In this document: piece after piece, positions 44,478-53,603 of the stretch
Position numbering within the stretch: position 1 is the stretch's first letter
How the letters are laid out: the number at the start of each line of letters is the position of its first letter
Assembly: GCA_947474395.1 (NCBI GenBank)
Contig: CANJID010000018.1
Coordinates: forward strand, 1-57,214
Source of the DNA: Caulobacterales bacterium
GTDB taxonomy: Bacteria > Pseudomonadota > Alphaproteobacteria > Caulobacterales > Caulobacteraceae
Direction: 5' to 3'
Length of the DNA: 57,214 nt
Program-made: the position numbers and the translations under genes
The notes under the pieces: generated by a model
What the model saw: the letters and a program-made list of their open reading frames with translations, nothing else
What the model was told of the DNA's origin: nothing
The model's database searches: none

Positions 44478-45059
44478 TCAGGCCAGCCGCCTCACGTCCT
44501 CATGCCGGAAGCATCCGGTCACGTGGTCGTTGACCATGCCGACCGCCTGCATGAACGCATAGACGATCACCGGACCGCAGAACTTGAAGCCCTTGGCCTT
44601 GAGGGCCTTGGACATGGCCACCGACACTGGGCTCTGGGCGGGCAGGGACTTCTGGTCCGGGATGGCGTTCTGGATGGGCGCCCCGCCGACGAAGCCCCAC
44701 AGGAACTCGGAAAAGTCCTCGCCCGCATCGCGCATGGCCAGATAGGCGCGGGCGTTGCCGATGGTGGCCACGATCTTGGCCCGGGAGCGGATGATGCCGG
44801 GGTTGTCCAGCAGGCGCGCCACATCCGCCTCGGTGTAGCGAGCGATTACCTCGGGGTCGAAGTCGGCGAAGGCCTCGCGGAAGGCTTCGCGCTTACGCAG
44901 GATGGTGATCCAGGAGAGCCCGGCCTGGAACCCGTCCAGGATCAGCTTCTCCCACAGGGCCCGGCTGTCGCGCTCGGGCACGCCCCACTCGAGGTCATGG
45001 TAGGCGCGGTAGAGCGGGTCCGTCCCCGGCCACGCACAGCGAACCGGGGACGACTCCAC
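44478..45059 (-). CDS. tag: DNA-3-methyladenine glycosylase I
   Basis: A 193-residue base-excision enzyme removing 3-methyladenine. The Tag signature is complete: RCAWPGTDPLYRAYHDLEWG (first zinc ligands C and H), DGFQAGLSWITILRKREAFR (substrate pocket, W), then KGFKFCGPVIVYAFMQAVGM and VNDHVTGCFRH (last zinc ligands H and C). It starts ten bases after the upstream secreted-protein gene on the same strand. Confidence 0.96.
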   Translation of the reverse strand: MESSPVRCAWPGTDPLYRAYHDLEWGVPERDSRALWEKLILDGFQAGLSWITILRKREAFREAFADFDPEVIARYTEADVARLLDNPGIIRSRAKIVATIGNARAYLAMRDAGEDFSEFLWGFVGGAPIQNAIPDQKSLPAQSPVSVAMSKALKAKGFKFCGPVIVYAFMQAVGMVNDHVTGCFRHEDVRRLA

Positions 45060-45069
45060 TGATCAGGTC

Positions 45070-45597
45070 TCAGCGGAACGAGCCGAAGTCGGTCCCGTCC
45101 TGGCGGGCGACCCGCACCGGGGTGTTGGGCAGCTCGCCGCGCCGCAGCTGATTGGACAGGTACATGAAGGCCTTGTCCGCATCGCTCCAGGTGGTGGCGC
45201 CGATCTCGTTGTGGATGTCCGTCTCATACCAGCTGTAGCTGATCGGGGTGCTGCGGCCGCCGGTCACGACCGTGCCGGTGACGCTGGCGCCGCCAAGCGC
45301 GATGCTGCGCATGGAGAGGCCGAGGCGCGAGCCCCACTGGCCGGCGGTCGGGCGATTCGGCTTCACGTCTTCGATCACGAGGTTCACGCGATCGGGGCCG
45401 TTGTCGTTGCGGGCGTAGGCGCTACGGACGGAATCGGCGAGCCACTTGGTCAGGTCGTCGAGCTCACGCTGGCCGTAGGTCTCGGCCTTTTTCTGCAGGG
45501 CGGGGCCGATCGTGACGGTGATGTCGGTCTTGGCGAACGCAGGGGCGGCTATGGCGACGGCCAGGGCGGCGACGGCGGGAGCGATGAGGCGGTGCAT
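45070..45597 (-). CDS. Secreted protein of unknown function
   Basis: 175 residues with a signal peptide (about 1-22, ending PAFA). The mature protein begins DITVTIGPALQKKAETYGQR and contains RVNLVIEDVKPNRPTAGQ and LSMRSIALGGASVTGTVVTG; no cysteine is present. The VNLVIEDVKPNRPT segment resembles small periplasmic proteins of Caulobacterales that I cannot name. AAGGAGC lies six bases before the ATG. An upstream open frame extension has no ribosome binding site and is ignored. Confidence 0.78.
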   Translation of the reverse strand: MHRLIAPAVAALAVAIAAPAFAKTDITVTIGPALQKKAETYGQRELDDLTKWLADSVRSAYARNDNGPDRVNLVIEDVKPNRPTAGQWGSRLGLSMRSIALGGASVTGTVVTGGRSTPISYSWYETDIHNEIGATTWSDADKAFMYLSNQLRRGELPNTPVRVARQDGTDFGSFR

Positions 45598-45693
45598 GGT
45601 GATGCTCCTTACGCAACGGCGTTGCGTCTTAGATGGCCCCCCTACCTGAGCCTGCAACCATCATAACATAGCTTGGCGGGCGAAATCAGGGCC

Positions 45694-46521
45694 CTACTCG
45701 CCCGCTGACGGGAGCGTGATCCAAGGGGGCGGGGCCAGGGTCACGGGCCGCCCGTCCACCGTCAGGCCGCCCTGCGCCGCCCGGTCGAGCCGCAGCAGGG
45801 CCATGGCCCGTCCGGCGCGCCCCGACAGCACTTCCCCGGCGCGCAGCGTCCCCGCCAGCACCTCGGCGCCGAAGGCCGGCGCCTCGCCTTCGAAGGCGAT
45901 GGGGACCATGCGGCTCTTCACCGGCCCGCGGCGCTTCATGCGCGAGGTGGTCTCCTGGCCGACGAAACAGCCCTTCTGGAAGTCCACCCCGTTCAGGAGG
46001 TCGAAGTCGGCCTCGATCGGATAGGTCTTGTCCGGGGTGCAGTCCCGCGCCGGGTCGGGCGCTCCGAGCGCCAGCCGGTGGGCCTCGTAGGCGTCGGCGT
46101 CCGACTGCTCAGCGCCGGGGGCGGCGGGCGGGGTCTCGCCGACCGCGCGGAAGCCGAGTTCGGGCAGGCGGGGGTCGGCGGTCCAGCCCACCCCGGCGCT
46201 TTGCGCGCCCCACAGGGCGAAGGCGGCGCCGGGGAGGGGAGCGATCTCCACCTTGGCCCGCAGGCGATAGATCGTCAGGCGCTGGACCAGGGCGTCCCTC
46301 TGCCCGGCCTGGACGTCGAGGACCGCGCCGTCCGGCGTCCCGTGCAGGAAGAGATCGAACAACAGCTTGCCCTGGGGGCTCAGCATGGCGGCGAAGCGGC
46401 AGTCGCCGGCCTCCAGGGTGACGACATCCTGGGTCAGCAGGCCCTGCAGGAAGCTGCGCCAGTCGGGGCCGCCGATGCGGATCAGGGCGCGGTCGTCGAG
46501 GCGGGCGAGCTGGGCGGTCAT
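45694..46521 (-). CDS. ygfZ: Folate-binding protein YgfZ
   Basis: A 275-residue GcvT-like protein that supports iron-sulphur cluster enzymes through folate. The YgfZ signature is DFQKGCFVGQETTSRMKRRG with the conserved cysteine. The N-terminal block SFLQGLLTQDV, then RFAAMLSPQGKLLFDLFLHG is typical. I use the ATG before TAQLARLDDRAL; a frame open for another 260 codons upstream is antisense to the glycosyltransferase. The gene is divergent from the GT9 gene. Confidence 0.93.
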   Translation of the reverse strand: MTAQLARLDDRALIRIGGPDWRSFLQGLLTQDVVTLEAGDCRFAAMLSPQGKLLFDLFLHGTPDGAVLDVQAGQRDALVQRLTIYRLRAKVEIAPLPGAAFALWGAQSAGVGWTADPRLPELGFRAVGETPPAAPGAEQSDADAYEAHRLALGAPDPARDCTPDKTYPIEADFDLLNGVDFQKGCFVGQETTSRMKRRGPVKSRMVPIAFEGEAPAFGAEVLAGTLRAGEVLSGRAGRAMALLRLDRAAQGGLTVDGRPVTLAPPPWITLPSAGE

Positions 46522-46627
46522 GCTGGCTCCGATGTGGGCCCGCAGCCTCGATTGCGCCAGGGTTTTGCGCCGCCCCATCCCCATTGCCGGGAGTCGAACC
46601 CGCCTAAAACCGGCTATAAGGCCTTGG

Positions 46628-47869
46628 ATGGCCGCACCACGCTTCCCCATTCTATTCATCAGCGCCACCCGGATCGGCGACGCCGTCCTGTCCTCCGGCC
46701 TGATCAAGCGGCTGGTGGACGAGATCCCGGACGCGCGCTTCACCATCGTCGCCGGCCCCCTGGCCGCTCCTCTTTTCCGCGACACCCCCGGCCTCGACGG
46801 AATCGTCCCCTTCGAGAAGAGCCGTTTCGGCCTGCACTGGTTCAAGCTCTGGACCAAGGCGCGCCGCCGCCGCTGGGGCCTGGTCCTCGACATGCGCGGC
46901 TCCGGCCTGGCGCGCTTCCTCAACGCCCGCCGCAGGGCGGTCCGCAAGCCCCTGCCGCCCGGCGCGCCGCCGGTGCACAAGGTGATCGAGGCGGCGCGGG
47001 TGCTGAAGGTGGAGGACGATCCGCCGTCCCCCTTTCTCTTCACCAGCCCCCAGACCGAGGCCGAGGCCGACGCCTTCCTGAAGCCCGGGGGGCCGATCCT
47101 GGCGGTGGCGCCGGCGGCCAACTGGGTGGGCAAGACCTGGCCGGCGGAACGCTTCGCGGTAGTGGCGGCCGAACTGCTGGCCAAGGACGGGTTGATGCCG
47201 GACGGCCGGCTGCTGGTCCTGGGCGGCCCTGGCGACCGCTGGGCCTGCGAGGCGGTGCGTCGGGCCATTCCCCGCGACCGGCTGATCGACGGGGTCGGCA
47301 AGCTGGACCTCCTCGCCGCCTACGCCTGTCTGAAGCGGGTGCGGCTGTTCATCGGCAACGATTCCGGCCTGATGCACCTGGCCGCCGCTGCCGGCGCCCC
47401 GACGCTGGGCCTGTTCGGCCCTTCCGACGACCGGCTCTACGGGCCCTGGGGTCCCCGCGCGCGCGCCTTGCGCGGCCCCCGCGATTTCGAGGCATTCAGG
47501 CAGATCGACCCCGGCTTCAACCAGGCGCTCTGCCACATGTTCGACCTGCCCACCGCCAAGGTGGTCGCCGCCGCCACCGAGCTGTTCGAGGCCACCCAAC
47601 CGGAGGCGGCGGCGCCGGAACCGCTCACGCCCGAGCCGGAGCTCCTCGTCGTCGCGTCCGCCGAGATCATCCCCCCCGAGCCGGCGCCTCTGCAGGCCGA
47701 GGCTCCCTCGCCGGGGCCCGCCGACCCTGAGCTGCTCGTAGCCGCTCCGGCCGAGATCGCTCCCGTTGAGGTCGCGCCGGATGCCACCCCCGAGGCCTCC
47801 CCCTCGGCCAGGAAGCCGCGCAAGCGGTCCGCCTCCCGCAAGCCCCGCGCCGGGAAGACCGACGGCTGA
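46628..47869 (+). CDS. GT9 (heptosyltransferase-like) glycosyltransferase with low-complexity tail
   Basis: A 413-residue protein. Residues 1 to about 320 form a family 9 glycosyltransferase, as in LPS heptosyltransferases: ISATRIGDAVLSSGLIKRL at the N-terminus, APAANWVGKTWPAERFAVVA and IGNDSGLMHLAAAAGAPTLG in the donor half. The last 90 residues are unusual: a Pro/Glu/Ala tract with two copies of a PELLV-x5-EI-x-P unit, then a basic end (SARKPRKRSASRKPRAG). The tail could be a flexible tether with a nucleic-acid- or membrane-binding end; it is not part of the GT9 fold. The ATG is close to the divergent ygfZ with a 106-base gap. Confidence 0.88.
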   Translation: MAAPRFPILFISATRIGDAVLSSGLIKRLVDEIPDARFTIVAGPLAAPLFRDTPGLDGIVPFEKSRFGLHWFKLWTKARRRRWGLVLDMRGSGLARFLNARRRAVRKPLPPGAPPVHKVIEAARVLKVEDDPPSPFLFTSPQTEAEADAFLKPGGPILAVAPAANWVGKTWPAERFAVVAAELLAKDGLMPDGRLLVLGGPGDRWACEAVRRAIPRDRLIDGVGKLDLLAAYACLKRVRLFIGNDSGLMHLAAAAGAPTLGLFGPSDDRLYGPWGPRARALRGPRDFEAFRQIDPGFNQALCHMFDLPTAKVVAAATELFEATQPEAAAPEPLTPEPELLVVASAEIIPPEPAPLQAEAPSPGPADPELLVAAPAEIAPVEVAPDATPEASPSARKPRKRSASRKPRAGKTDG

Positions 47870-47925
47870 ACCCGTCGATCTCGTCGTCCGCGGCGGCGAA
47901 ATCCCGAACCACCAGCAGCACGCAC

Positions 47926-47960
47926 GAAAAAGCCCGCGGGAGAGACCCCCGCGGGCTTCG
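47926..47960 (-). terminator. Rho-independent terminator
   Basis: On the minus strand AGCCCGCGGG pairs perfectly with CCCGCGGGCT across a seven-base loop, and the stem is followed by TTTTTC. It lies 22 bases after the stop codon of the cysteine-repeat protein gene. Confidence 0.9.
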
Positions 47961-47981
47961 TCGTTCAGTCAGAGCTGAGGC

Positions 47982-49385
47982 TTAGCGCCGGGTTCCCGCC
48001 GCTGCGGCCGGAGCCGAGGCGACCACGTTGGTCGGCAGGGTGCAGCCCCCGCCGATGCCCTTGGCCGCGGTGCAGGCGATCACCGACTTCACCTTGTCGG
48101 AGCTGGTCTCATACTCGATCACCCAGCCCGGCAGCTTGTCGGAGCAGGCGGTCTCGATGAACTCCGAGGACTCCGCGGTGCCGATCGAACGGGCGCCGGA
48201 AACGGTGCAGGTGGTCTTGCCCTGGGAGGCCAGAGCCTGGGTCAGGCCCGGATAGGCCGCATCGAGGGCCGAGAGCTTGCAGTTCAGCCCGCGGGTGGTG
48301 GCCCGCACGCAGTCATAGAACTTCGCCTTGCTGCCCGAGTCGGTCGGGAAATAGGCGATCACGCTCGCGGGACGATTGGCGCAGGACAGTTCGACCATCT
48401 CGGCCTTGGTGGTCGGGTCGACCGCCAGGAACCGGTACTGCGACACGCTGCAGGTCATGCCCGCGGCGGTGGCCAGCTTGGTGTAGGTGGCGTTCTCAGC
48501 GGTCAGGGCGGTGTTCACGTTGGTGAAGGTGCAGCCGCCGGCGATGCCTTCGGCCTGGGCGCAGTTGAGGGCGCGGACGAACTGCTCGGTGGCGCTGGCC
48601 TCGACCATGAAGCCGGGCTTGCCGCCGTCGCAGCCGTATTCGTAGTACTCGGTGCCCTTGGTCGGATCGCCGGCGACCCAGCGCGCCTGATTGATGGTGC
48701 AATCCTTGGCGAAGGGGGCCGGGGCGGCGATCTTGGCCGCGTGGGAGATCCGCTGGGCCTTCGGGGTGAACTCGCATTCCACCTTGGCCAGTTCGGCCTT
48801 GAGGCAGTTCATCTCCGAGATCTTGGCGGCCGAGCCGGGCTGGGGCGCGTTGAGGATATAGCCCGTGCCTTCGGAGCAGCCGACTTCGTAGATGTTGAGG
48901 CCCTGGGTGTTGTTCATGCCGATCAGGCGGGCGTTGTTGACCGTGCAGGCCGCGCCGCCCGCGGTGGTGACCTTTTGCAGGCCGGAGGCGGGGTTGGCGT
49001 TGGCCGGCAGCAGGCACTTGGTCGCGACCAGCGGGGCGGCGACGCAGTCGAACAGCTGCGGCTTATCCGGGGCGGGCTTGGTCACGAGGATGTAGCCCAT
49101 GCCTTCCGAGCAGGCGAGCTCGTAGAACTTGGCCGTGAAGTCCTTGCCGTCGACCTTCTGGACGCCCGCGCCGACATAGGCGGCGGAGGTGAGCGTGCAG
49201 GGCGCGCCGGAGGCGGTCACCAGCGGCGGCGCCTCCTTCATGCCCTGGTCGATCTGCGGCTTGGTGATGACGGTGGGCGGCTTGGCGGCGGCGGCGCCCG
49301 CGGCCGCTTGGCCGGCGAAGGCCTGCGGCGCGTTGGCGAAGACCACCGCGGCCAGAGCGGCCAGCATGATCATGAAGCGTTGCAT
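47982..49385 (-). CDS. Secreted protein of five tandem four-cysteine repeats
   Basis: A 467-residue exported protein: signal peptide about 1-24, a linker to residue 60, then five modules of about 62-66 residues spaced by 22-26. Each has C-x(20-28)-C-x(21-23)-C-x9-C. The cysteines are 63/92/114/124, 147/170/194/204, 229/252/275/285, 312/335/359/369 and 393/414/438/448, with none outside the repeats. Shared residues include C[TS][VIL]xxxR near the first cysteine, [YFI]E-x2-C at the second, and an aromatic/hydrophobic strand after a glycine. I do not recognise the family. A strong terminator follows the gene and nothing is co-transcribed, so it is a single-gene unit. Confidence 0.9.
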   Translation of the reverse strand: MQRFMIMLAALAAVVFANAPQAFAGQAAAGAAAAKPPTVITKPQIDQGMKEAPPLVTASGAPCTLTSAAYVGAGVQKVDGKDFTAKFYELACSEGMGYILVTKPAPDKPQLFDCVAAPLVATKCLLPANANPASGLQKVTTAGGAACTVNNARLIGMNNTQGLNIYEVGCSEGTGYILNAPQPGSAAKISEMNCLKAELAKVECEFTPKAQRISHAAKIAAPAPFAKDCTINQARWVAGDPTKGTEYYEYGCDGGKPGFMVEASATEQFVRALNCAQAEGIAGGCTFTNVNTALTAENATYTKLATAAGMTCSVSQYRFLAVDPTTKAEMVELSCANRPASVIAYFPTDSGSKAKFYDCVRATTRGLNCKLSALDAAYPGLTQALASQGKTTCTVSGARSIGTAESSEFIETACSDKLPGWVIEYETSSDKVKSVIACTAAKGIGGGCTLPTNVVASAPAAAAGTRR

Positions 49386-49501
49386 CTTGGATCGCTCTCC
49401 TGAAGTTCCCTTGGGCGGAGCTTAAATCTCCGCGCGCGCCGGTGGTCAAGACTCACCTATCAAGCGCCCTGATCGTGGCGAGCCAGTGGCGGGGGAAACG
49501 C

Positions 49502-50626
49502 CTAGGTCCGCGTCATTTTGCCAGGGGTGTAGGCGCCGCCCCCCGTCTGGCCCCTATGGCGCAGGAAGGCGTCGGCCAGGACGCAGGCCATCATGGCCTC
49601 CGCGACCGGCGCGGCGCGCAGGCCGACGCATGGATCATGACGCCCGGTGGTGCGCACCTCGACCTCGTGCCCCGCCTTGTCCAGCGAGGCGCGGGGGGTG
49701 AGGATCGAGGAGGTCGGCTTCAAAGCCATGCGGGCCACCACCGCCTGGCCGGTGGAGATTCCGCCCACGACCCCGCCCGCGTTGTTGGACAGGAAGACCG
49801 GGCCGTCGTCGCCCTCGCGCATCTCGTCGGCGTTCTGTTCGCCGGATAGGGCGGCCGAGCCGAAGCCCGCGCCGATTTCCACGCCCTTGACCGCGTTGAT
49901 CGACATCAGGGCGCCCGCGATCTCGGCGTCGAGCTTGCCGTAGATCGGCGCGCCCCAGCCCGGCGGCACGCCTTCGGCCACGACCTCGACGACGGCGCCG
50001 GTGGAGGAGCCCTTCTTGCGCACCTCGTCGAGGTAGCCCTCCCAGATGGGGGTGGTCAGCGCGTCGGGGCACCAGAACGGATTGGTCTCGGTCTCGGCCC
50101 AGTCGAAGCGTGCGGGATCGATCCTGTGCGGGCCGATCTGCACCAGGGCGGCGCGGATGGTCACGCCTGGCCCCAGGACCTTGCGCGCCACCGCCCCGGC
50201 GGCGACCCGCGCCGCGGTCTCCCGCGCCGAGGCCCGGCCCGAGCCGCGATAGTCGCGCACGCCGTACTTGGCGAAATAGCTGAAGTCCGCATGGCCGGGC
50301 CGGAACTGCGCCGCGATCTCGGCATAGTCCTTCGACCGCTGGTCCACGTTCTCGATCATCATCGAGATCGGCGTGCCGGTGGTGACTGGACCTCCCGTCT
50401 CCGCATCCTCGAAAACCCCGGACAGGATACGTACCTGGTCCGGTTCCCGCCTCTGGGTGACGAAGCGGCTCCCCCCCGGCTTGCGCCGATCGAGCCAGTG
50501 CTGAATCTCCGCCTCGGTAAGGGTCAGTCCAGGCGGGCACCCGTCCACCACGCAGCCGAGCGCCGGCCCGTGGCTTTCGCCCCAGGTCGTCACGCGGAAG
50601 AGATGGCCGAAGGTGTTGTGCGACAT
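49502..50626 (-). CDS. aroC: Chorismate synthase
   Basis: The 374-residue FMN-dependent enzyme makes chorismate from EPSP, the branch point for aromatic amino acids. Motifs: [20 protein letters not shown] (signature 1), [40 protein letters not shown] (signature 2) and [20 protein letters not shown] (signature 3). The length is typical. The J-like gene lies 39 bases upstream on the same strand and may be co-transcribed. Confidence 0.97.
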   Translation of the reverse strand: MSHNTFGHLFRVTTWGESHGPALGCVVDGCPPGLTLTEAEIQHWLDRRKPGGSRFVTQRREPDQVRILSGVFEDAETGGPVTTGTPISMMIENVDQRSKDYAEIAAQFRPGHADFSYFAKYGVRDYRGSGRASARETAARVAAGAVARKVLGPGVTIRAALVQIGPHRIDPARFDWAETETNPFWCPDALTTPIWEGYLDEVRKKGSSTGAVVEVVAEGVPPGWGAPIYGKLDAEIAGALMSINAVKGVEIGAGFGSAALSGEQNADEMREGDDGPVFLSNNAGGVVGGISTGQAVVARMALKPTSSILTPRASLDKAGHEVEVRTTGRHDPCVGLRAAPVAEAMMACVLADAFLRHRGQTGGGAYTPGKMTRT

Positions 50627-50665
50627 GGGCCCGCTTCTAAACGCCCAGGGGCAAAAGCGCCAATC

Positions 50666-51355
50666 TCAGGCCGCCCAGGGGTGCGCGAGCTTGTGCAGCA
50701 GGGCCGCCGCGCCGTGGCGCTGCTGCTTGACCTGGAACAGCACATAGAGGTCGCCGGCGGGACGGCCGCGGCTGGGCGGCAGGCCGGCGCCCGGCACCCG
50801 CACCATGCGCTGGCGCACGGCCTCTTCCGACAGCCGGAAGCTCCAGGGGCCGAGGGGGGTGGACACCTGCAGCCTGTGGCCGGGCCTGAGCTCGTCGGCG
50901 GCCTTGCGCACGGCCATCCAGACGTCGCCCTGGCGCACCGCGATCTCCGGCTCCTCGTGGATGCGCACCTGCAGCAGCCAGCCCCACACCCACACCAGGT
51001 CGCCGTCGCGCAGGCCCGGGGGAAGCTTGGTCTCGAAGGGGCGGCCGTTGAGCAGGCGCCCGGTCTTCATGCCGCCGGCCATGGCCTCGGCGGGGGTGAG
51101 GTCGATCACCGTGGGCCAGTAGTCGAAGCGACGCCCGCCCACGTCCTCGGGCAGGTGAAGATAGGCCCGCACCACCCGGTAGGCTTCCAGCACCTCGGCG
51201 AACTGCCCGGCGTCGGCGCACTCGGCGCTGCCGCGCGCGACCTCGATGGCCCGGTGGAAGGCGCCCTGCAGCTCGCCGGGCGCAGAATCCCCGGTCAGCC
51301 CGAGACGCGCCCTGGCTTCGTCGATCGTTATCCCGGCGCCGTCCGCATCGAACAT
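50666..51355 (-). CDS. DnaJ-like protein with degenerate J-domain lacking HPD
   Basis: A 229-residue protein. Residues about 10-65 look like a J-domain (ITIDEARARLGLTGDSAPGE, then LQGAFHRAIEVARG and FAEVLEAYRVVRAYL), but where HPD belongs there is only ARG/GSA. The C-terminal part (about 80-215) follows the DnaJ substrate-binding domain: VIDLTPAEAMAGG, KLPPGLRDGDLV, VRIHEEPEIAVRQGDVWM and VPGAGLPPSRGRPAGDLYV. There is no zinc-finger region. Without HPD it should not stimulate DnaK, so it may be a holdase or regulator. Start at the ATG before FDADGAGI; a TTG three codons earlier is possible. Confidence 0.85.
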   Translation of the reverse strand: MFDADGAGITIDEARARLGLTGDSAPGELQGAFHRAIEVARGSAECADAGQFAEVLEAYRVVRAYLHLPEDVGGRRFDYWPTVIDLTPAEAMAGGMKTGRLLNGRPFETKLPPGLRDGDLVWVWGWLLQVRIHEEPEIAVRQGDVWMAVRKAADELRPGHRLQVSTPLGPWSFRLSEEAVRQRMVRVPGAGLPPSRGRPAGDLYVLFQVKQQRHGAAALLHKLAHPWAA

Positions 51356-51440
51356 AGAGACCAAGCTGGCGCCCAGGCCGTCAACGTTGGGTTAACCTGC
51401 GGGGGCGACGCGCGGATAAGCCCCTGGTAAGTGCGGAAAA

Positions 51441-52058
51441 ATGAACGACACGGTTGACGACGAAAAGTTGTTCGAGGGCGACGAGCCCTTCGTCCTGTTC
51501 GACCGCTGGTTCGAGGCGGCCAAGGCCAAGGAGCTGAACGACCCCAACGCCATGGCGCTGGCCACGGTGGACGAAGGCGGCATGCCCGACGTGCGCATGG
51601 TGCTGCTCAAGGGCGTCGATGCAGGCGGCTTCGTCTTCTACACCAACACCCAGAGCGCCAAGGGCGGCCAGCTGGACGGCGCAGGCAAGGCGGCCCTGCT
51701 GTTCCACTGGAAGTCGCTCCGCCGCCAGGTGCGCATTCGGGGGCCGGTCAGCCGGGTGTCGGACGCCGAGGCCGACGCCTATTTCGCCTCCCGTCCCCGC
51801 GACAGCCAGATCGGCGCCTGGGCCTCCGACCAGTCACGGCCCCTGCAGGGACCGCTGGCCCTGGAAAAGCGGGTGGCCGAGTTCGGGCTGAAGTTCGGCC
51901 TGGGGACCGTGCCGCGCCCGCCGCACTGGACCGGCTACCGCGTCGCGCCGGTGCGCATGGAGTTCTGGCGCGACCGGCCGTTCCGCCTGCACGAGCGGCT
52001 GGTGTTCGAGCGCGCCGCACCGGACGCCGCCTGGGCGACCAGCCGCCTGTTCCCCTGA
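51441..52058 (+). CDS. pdxH: Pyridoxamine 5'-phosphate oxidase
   Basis: A 205-residue FMN enzyme that converts PNP or PMP to pyridoxal 5'-phosphate. Motifs: [60 protein letters not shown] and [19 protein letters not shown]; the C-terminal [11 protein letters not shown] and the final WATSRLFP correspond to the conserved R...RLxP end. It is the first gene of a closely packed five-gene run and is divergent from the J-like gene. Confidence 0.96.
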   Translation: MNDTVDDEKLFEGDEPFVLFDRWFEAAKAKELNDPNAMALATVDEGGMPDVRMVLLKGVDAGGFVFYTNTQSAKGGQLDGAGKAALLFHWKSLRRQVRIRGPVSRVSDAEADAYFASRPRDSQIGAWASDQSRPLQGPLALEKRVAEFGLKFGLGTVPRPPHWTGYRVAPVRMEFWRDRPFRLHERLVFERAAPDAAWATSRLFP

Positions 52059-52066
52059 TTCCAGCC

Positions 52067-53578
52067 ATGGCCGCCCCCAAGCTCGATCCGGCCCTGGAGG
52101 CCTGGCTGACGGCCGGGGCGGGCATGGGCGCGCCCGCCGACAAGGTGATCGCCACCGCCACGGCCTGGGTTTTCCTCTACCCGGAGCGGGTGCTGAAGCT
52201 GAAGAAGCCGGTGGACTTCGGCTTCCTGGATTTCACCACCCTGGAGAAGCGCTGCTGGGCGGTGGAGCGCGAACTCGCCTTCAACAGCGAGGCCGCGCCG
52301 GACATCTATCGTACGGTCCGCGCCATCGTCCGCATGGCAGGGGGCGGCTTCGCCCTGGATGGGGCGGGTGAGCTGGTCGAGCAGGTCCTGGAGATGCGCC
52401 GCTTCGACGAGACCTGCGTCCTGTCCGAACATCCCACCGACGTGGACGGCGACTTCGCCGAGGCCCTGGGGCGCGCGGTCGCCCGCTTCCACGCCCACGC
52501 CCAGGTCGGCGAGGCGGGGGGAGGCTCGGCCGGAACCGGCTATGTGGTGGGTTCCAACGCCGGGCTGTTCCGCGAACTCCCCGAGGCGCTGGGCCCGGGG
52601 ATCGAGCCGGTGATCGCCGCCACCGACGCGGCCCTGGCGCAAGCCGCGCGCCTGCTGGATTTGCGGGGCGCCCAAGGGTTCGTGCGTCGGTGCCACGGGG
52701 ACCTGCACCTCGGCAATATCGTGGTCGAGGGCGGGGAGGCGGTGCTGTTCGACTGCATCGAGTTCAACGACCGGCTCAGCGAGATCGACGTCCTCTACGA
52801 CCTCGCCTTCCTGCTGATGGACCTGGAGTTCCGCGGGCAGGACGCCGCCGCCAACCGGGTGCTGAACGGCTGGCTGGACGAGGCGGCGCGGGGCTTCGGC
52901 GAGGGCCTGTGGGAGGGGCTCGCCGCCCTGCCGCTCTACCAGTCGATGCGGGCGGGGGTCCGGGCGCACGTCTGCGCCCACGCGGGCGACGCCGCCACCG
53001 CTCGGCTCTACCTGCGCGCCGCCGCGGCGCACCTTGTCCCCGGTGCGCCGCGGCTGGTGGCCGTTGGCGGGTTGTCGGGGACCGGCAAGACCAGCTTCGG
53101 ACGGCTGCTGGCCCCCCGGCTGGGCGCGGCGCCGGGGGCGGTGATCCTGCGCTCGGACGAGATCAGGAAGCGCCTTTGGGGTTGCGCGCCCCGTGAGCGC
53201 CTGCCCGATGAGGCCTACGGACCGGGCTCCAGCGAGCTGGTCTATGAGGCCATGCTCGAGGCCGCCCGCGCCTGCCTCGCCGCCGGCCGCGCGGTGATCC
53301 TCGACGCCGTGTTCCTGCGCCCGGAGGAACGCGCGAACGCGCAAGCCCTGGCCGCCGCGCTTTCCGTCCCCTTCCACGGCGCCTGGCTGGAGGCGCCCGC
53401 CGACCTGCTCCGCGAGCGGGTCTCGGGGCGGGTAGGCGACGCCTCCGACGCGGATGTGCCGGTGCTGGAGGGCCAGCTCGCCCGCGATCCGGGCGAGATT
53501 GACTGGGCACGCTACGACGCCCGCGACCTGCCCGTCGCCGCTGCGGCCCTTCTGGCCAGCCTTGGGGCGCCTCGCTAA
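52067..53578 (+). CDS. Fusion of APH-like phosphotransferase and P-loop kinase
   Basis: A 503-residue two-domain protein. Residues 1 to about 320 form an aminoglycoside-phosphotransferase/choline-kinase fold: RVLKLKKPVDFGFLDF, FVRRCHGDLHLGNIVV (catalytic HGDLHxxN) and VLFDCIEFNDRLSEIDVLYD (metal-binding D). Residues about 325-500 are a P-loop kinase: VAVGGLSGTGKTSFGRLLA (Walker A) and ILRSDEIRKRLWG. Proteins of this joint architecture are common and called bifunctional phosphotransferase/ATP-binding, but their substrate is not known; drug resistance should not be assumed. Eight bases separate it from pdxH. Confidence 0.9.
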   Translation: MAAPKLDPALEAWLTAGAGMGAPADKVIATATAWVFLYPERVLKLKKPVDFGFLDFTTLEKRCWAVERELAFNSEAAPDIYRTVRAIVRMAGGGFALDGAGELVEQVLEMRRFDETCVLSEHPTDVDGDFAEALGRAVARFHAHAQVGEAGGGSAGTGYVVGSNAGLFRELPEALGPGIEPVIAATDAALAQAARLLDLRGAQGFVRRCHGDLHLGNIVVEGGEAVLFDCIEFNDRLSEIDVLYDLAFLLMDLEFRGQDAAANRVLNGWLDEAARGFGEGLWEGLAALPLYQSMRAGVRAHVCAHAGDAATARLYLRAAAAHLVPGAPRLVAVGGLSGTGKTSFGRLLAPRLGAAPGAVILRSDEIRKRLWGCAPRERLPDEAYGPGSSELVYEAMLEAARACLAAGRAVILDAVFLRPEERANAQALAAALSVPFHGAWLEAPADLLRERVSGRVGDASDADVPVLEGQLARDPGEIDWARYDARDLPVAAAALLASLGAPR

Positions 53579-53603
53579 GCTCGGGAAAAAGCGGGAGGCG
53601 CGC

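Noticed and set aside
46588-46602. A tRNA T-arm-like sequence (CGGGTTCGACTCCCG on the minus strand) between ygfZ and the GT9 gene
   Set aside because: The T-loop pattern fits, but the fifth stem pair is G-G, no complementary 5' acceptor strand is found at the right distance and no CCA end follows, so no tRNA or tmRNA is present; it is not evidence for an attachment site.
52067-53578. Reading the APH-like domain as an aminoglycoside resistance gene
   Set aside because: The fused P-loop kinase and the housekeeping operon context point to a metabolic kinase; HGDLHxxN is shared by many non-resistance kinases.
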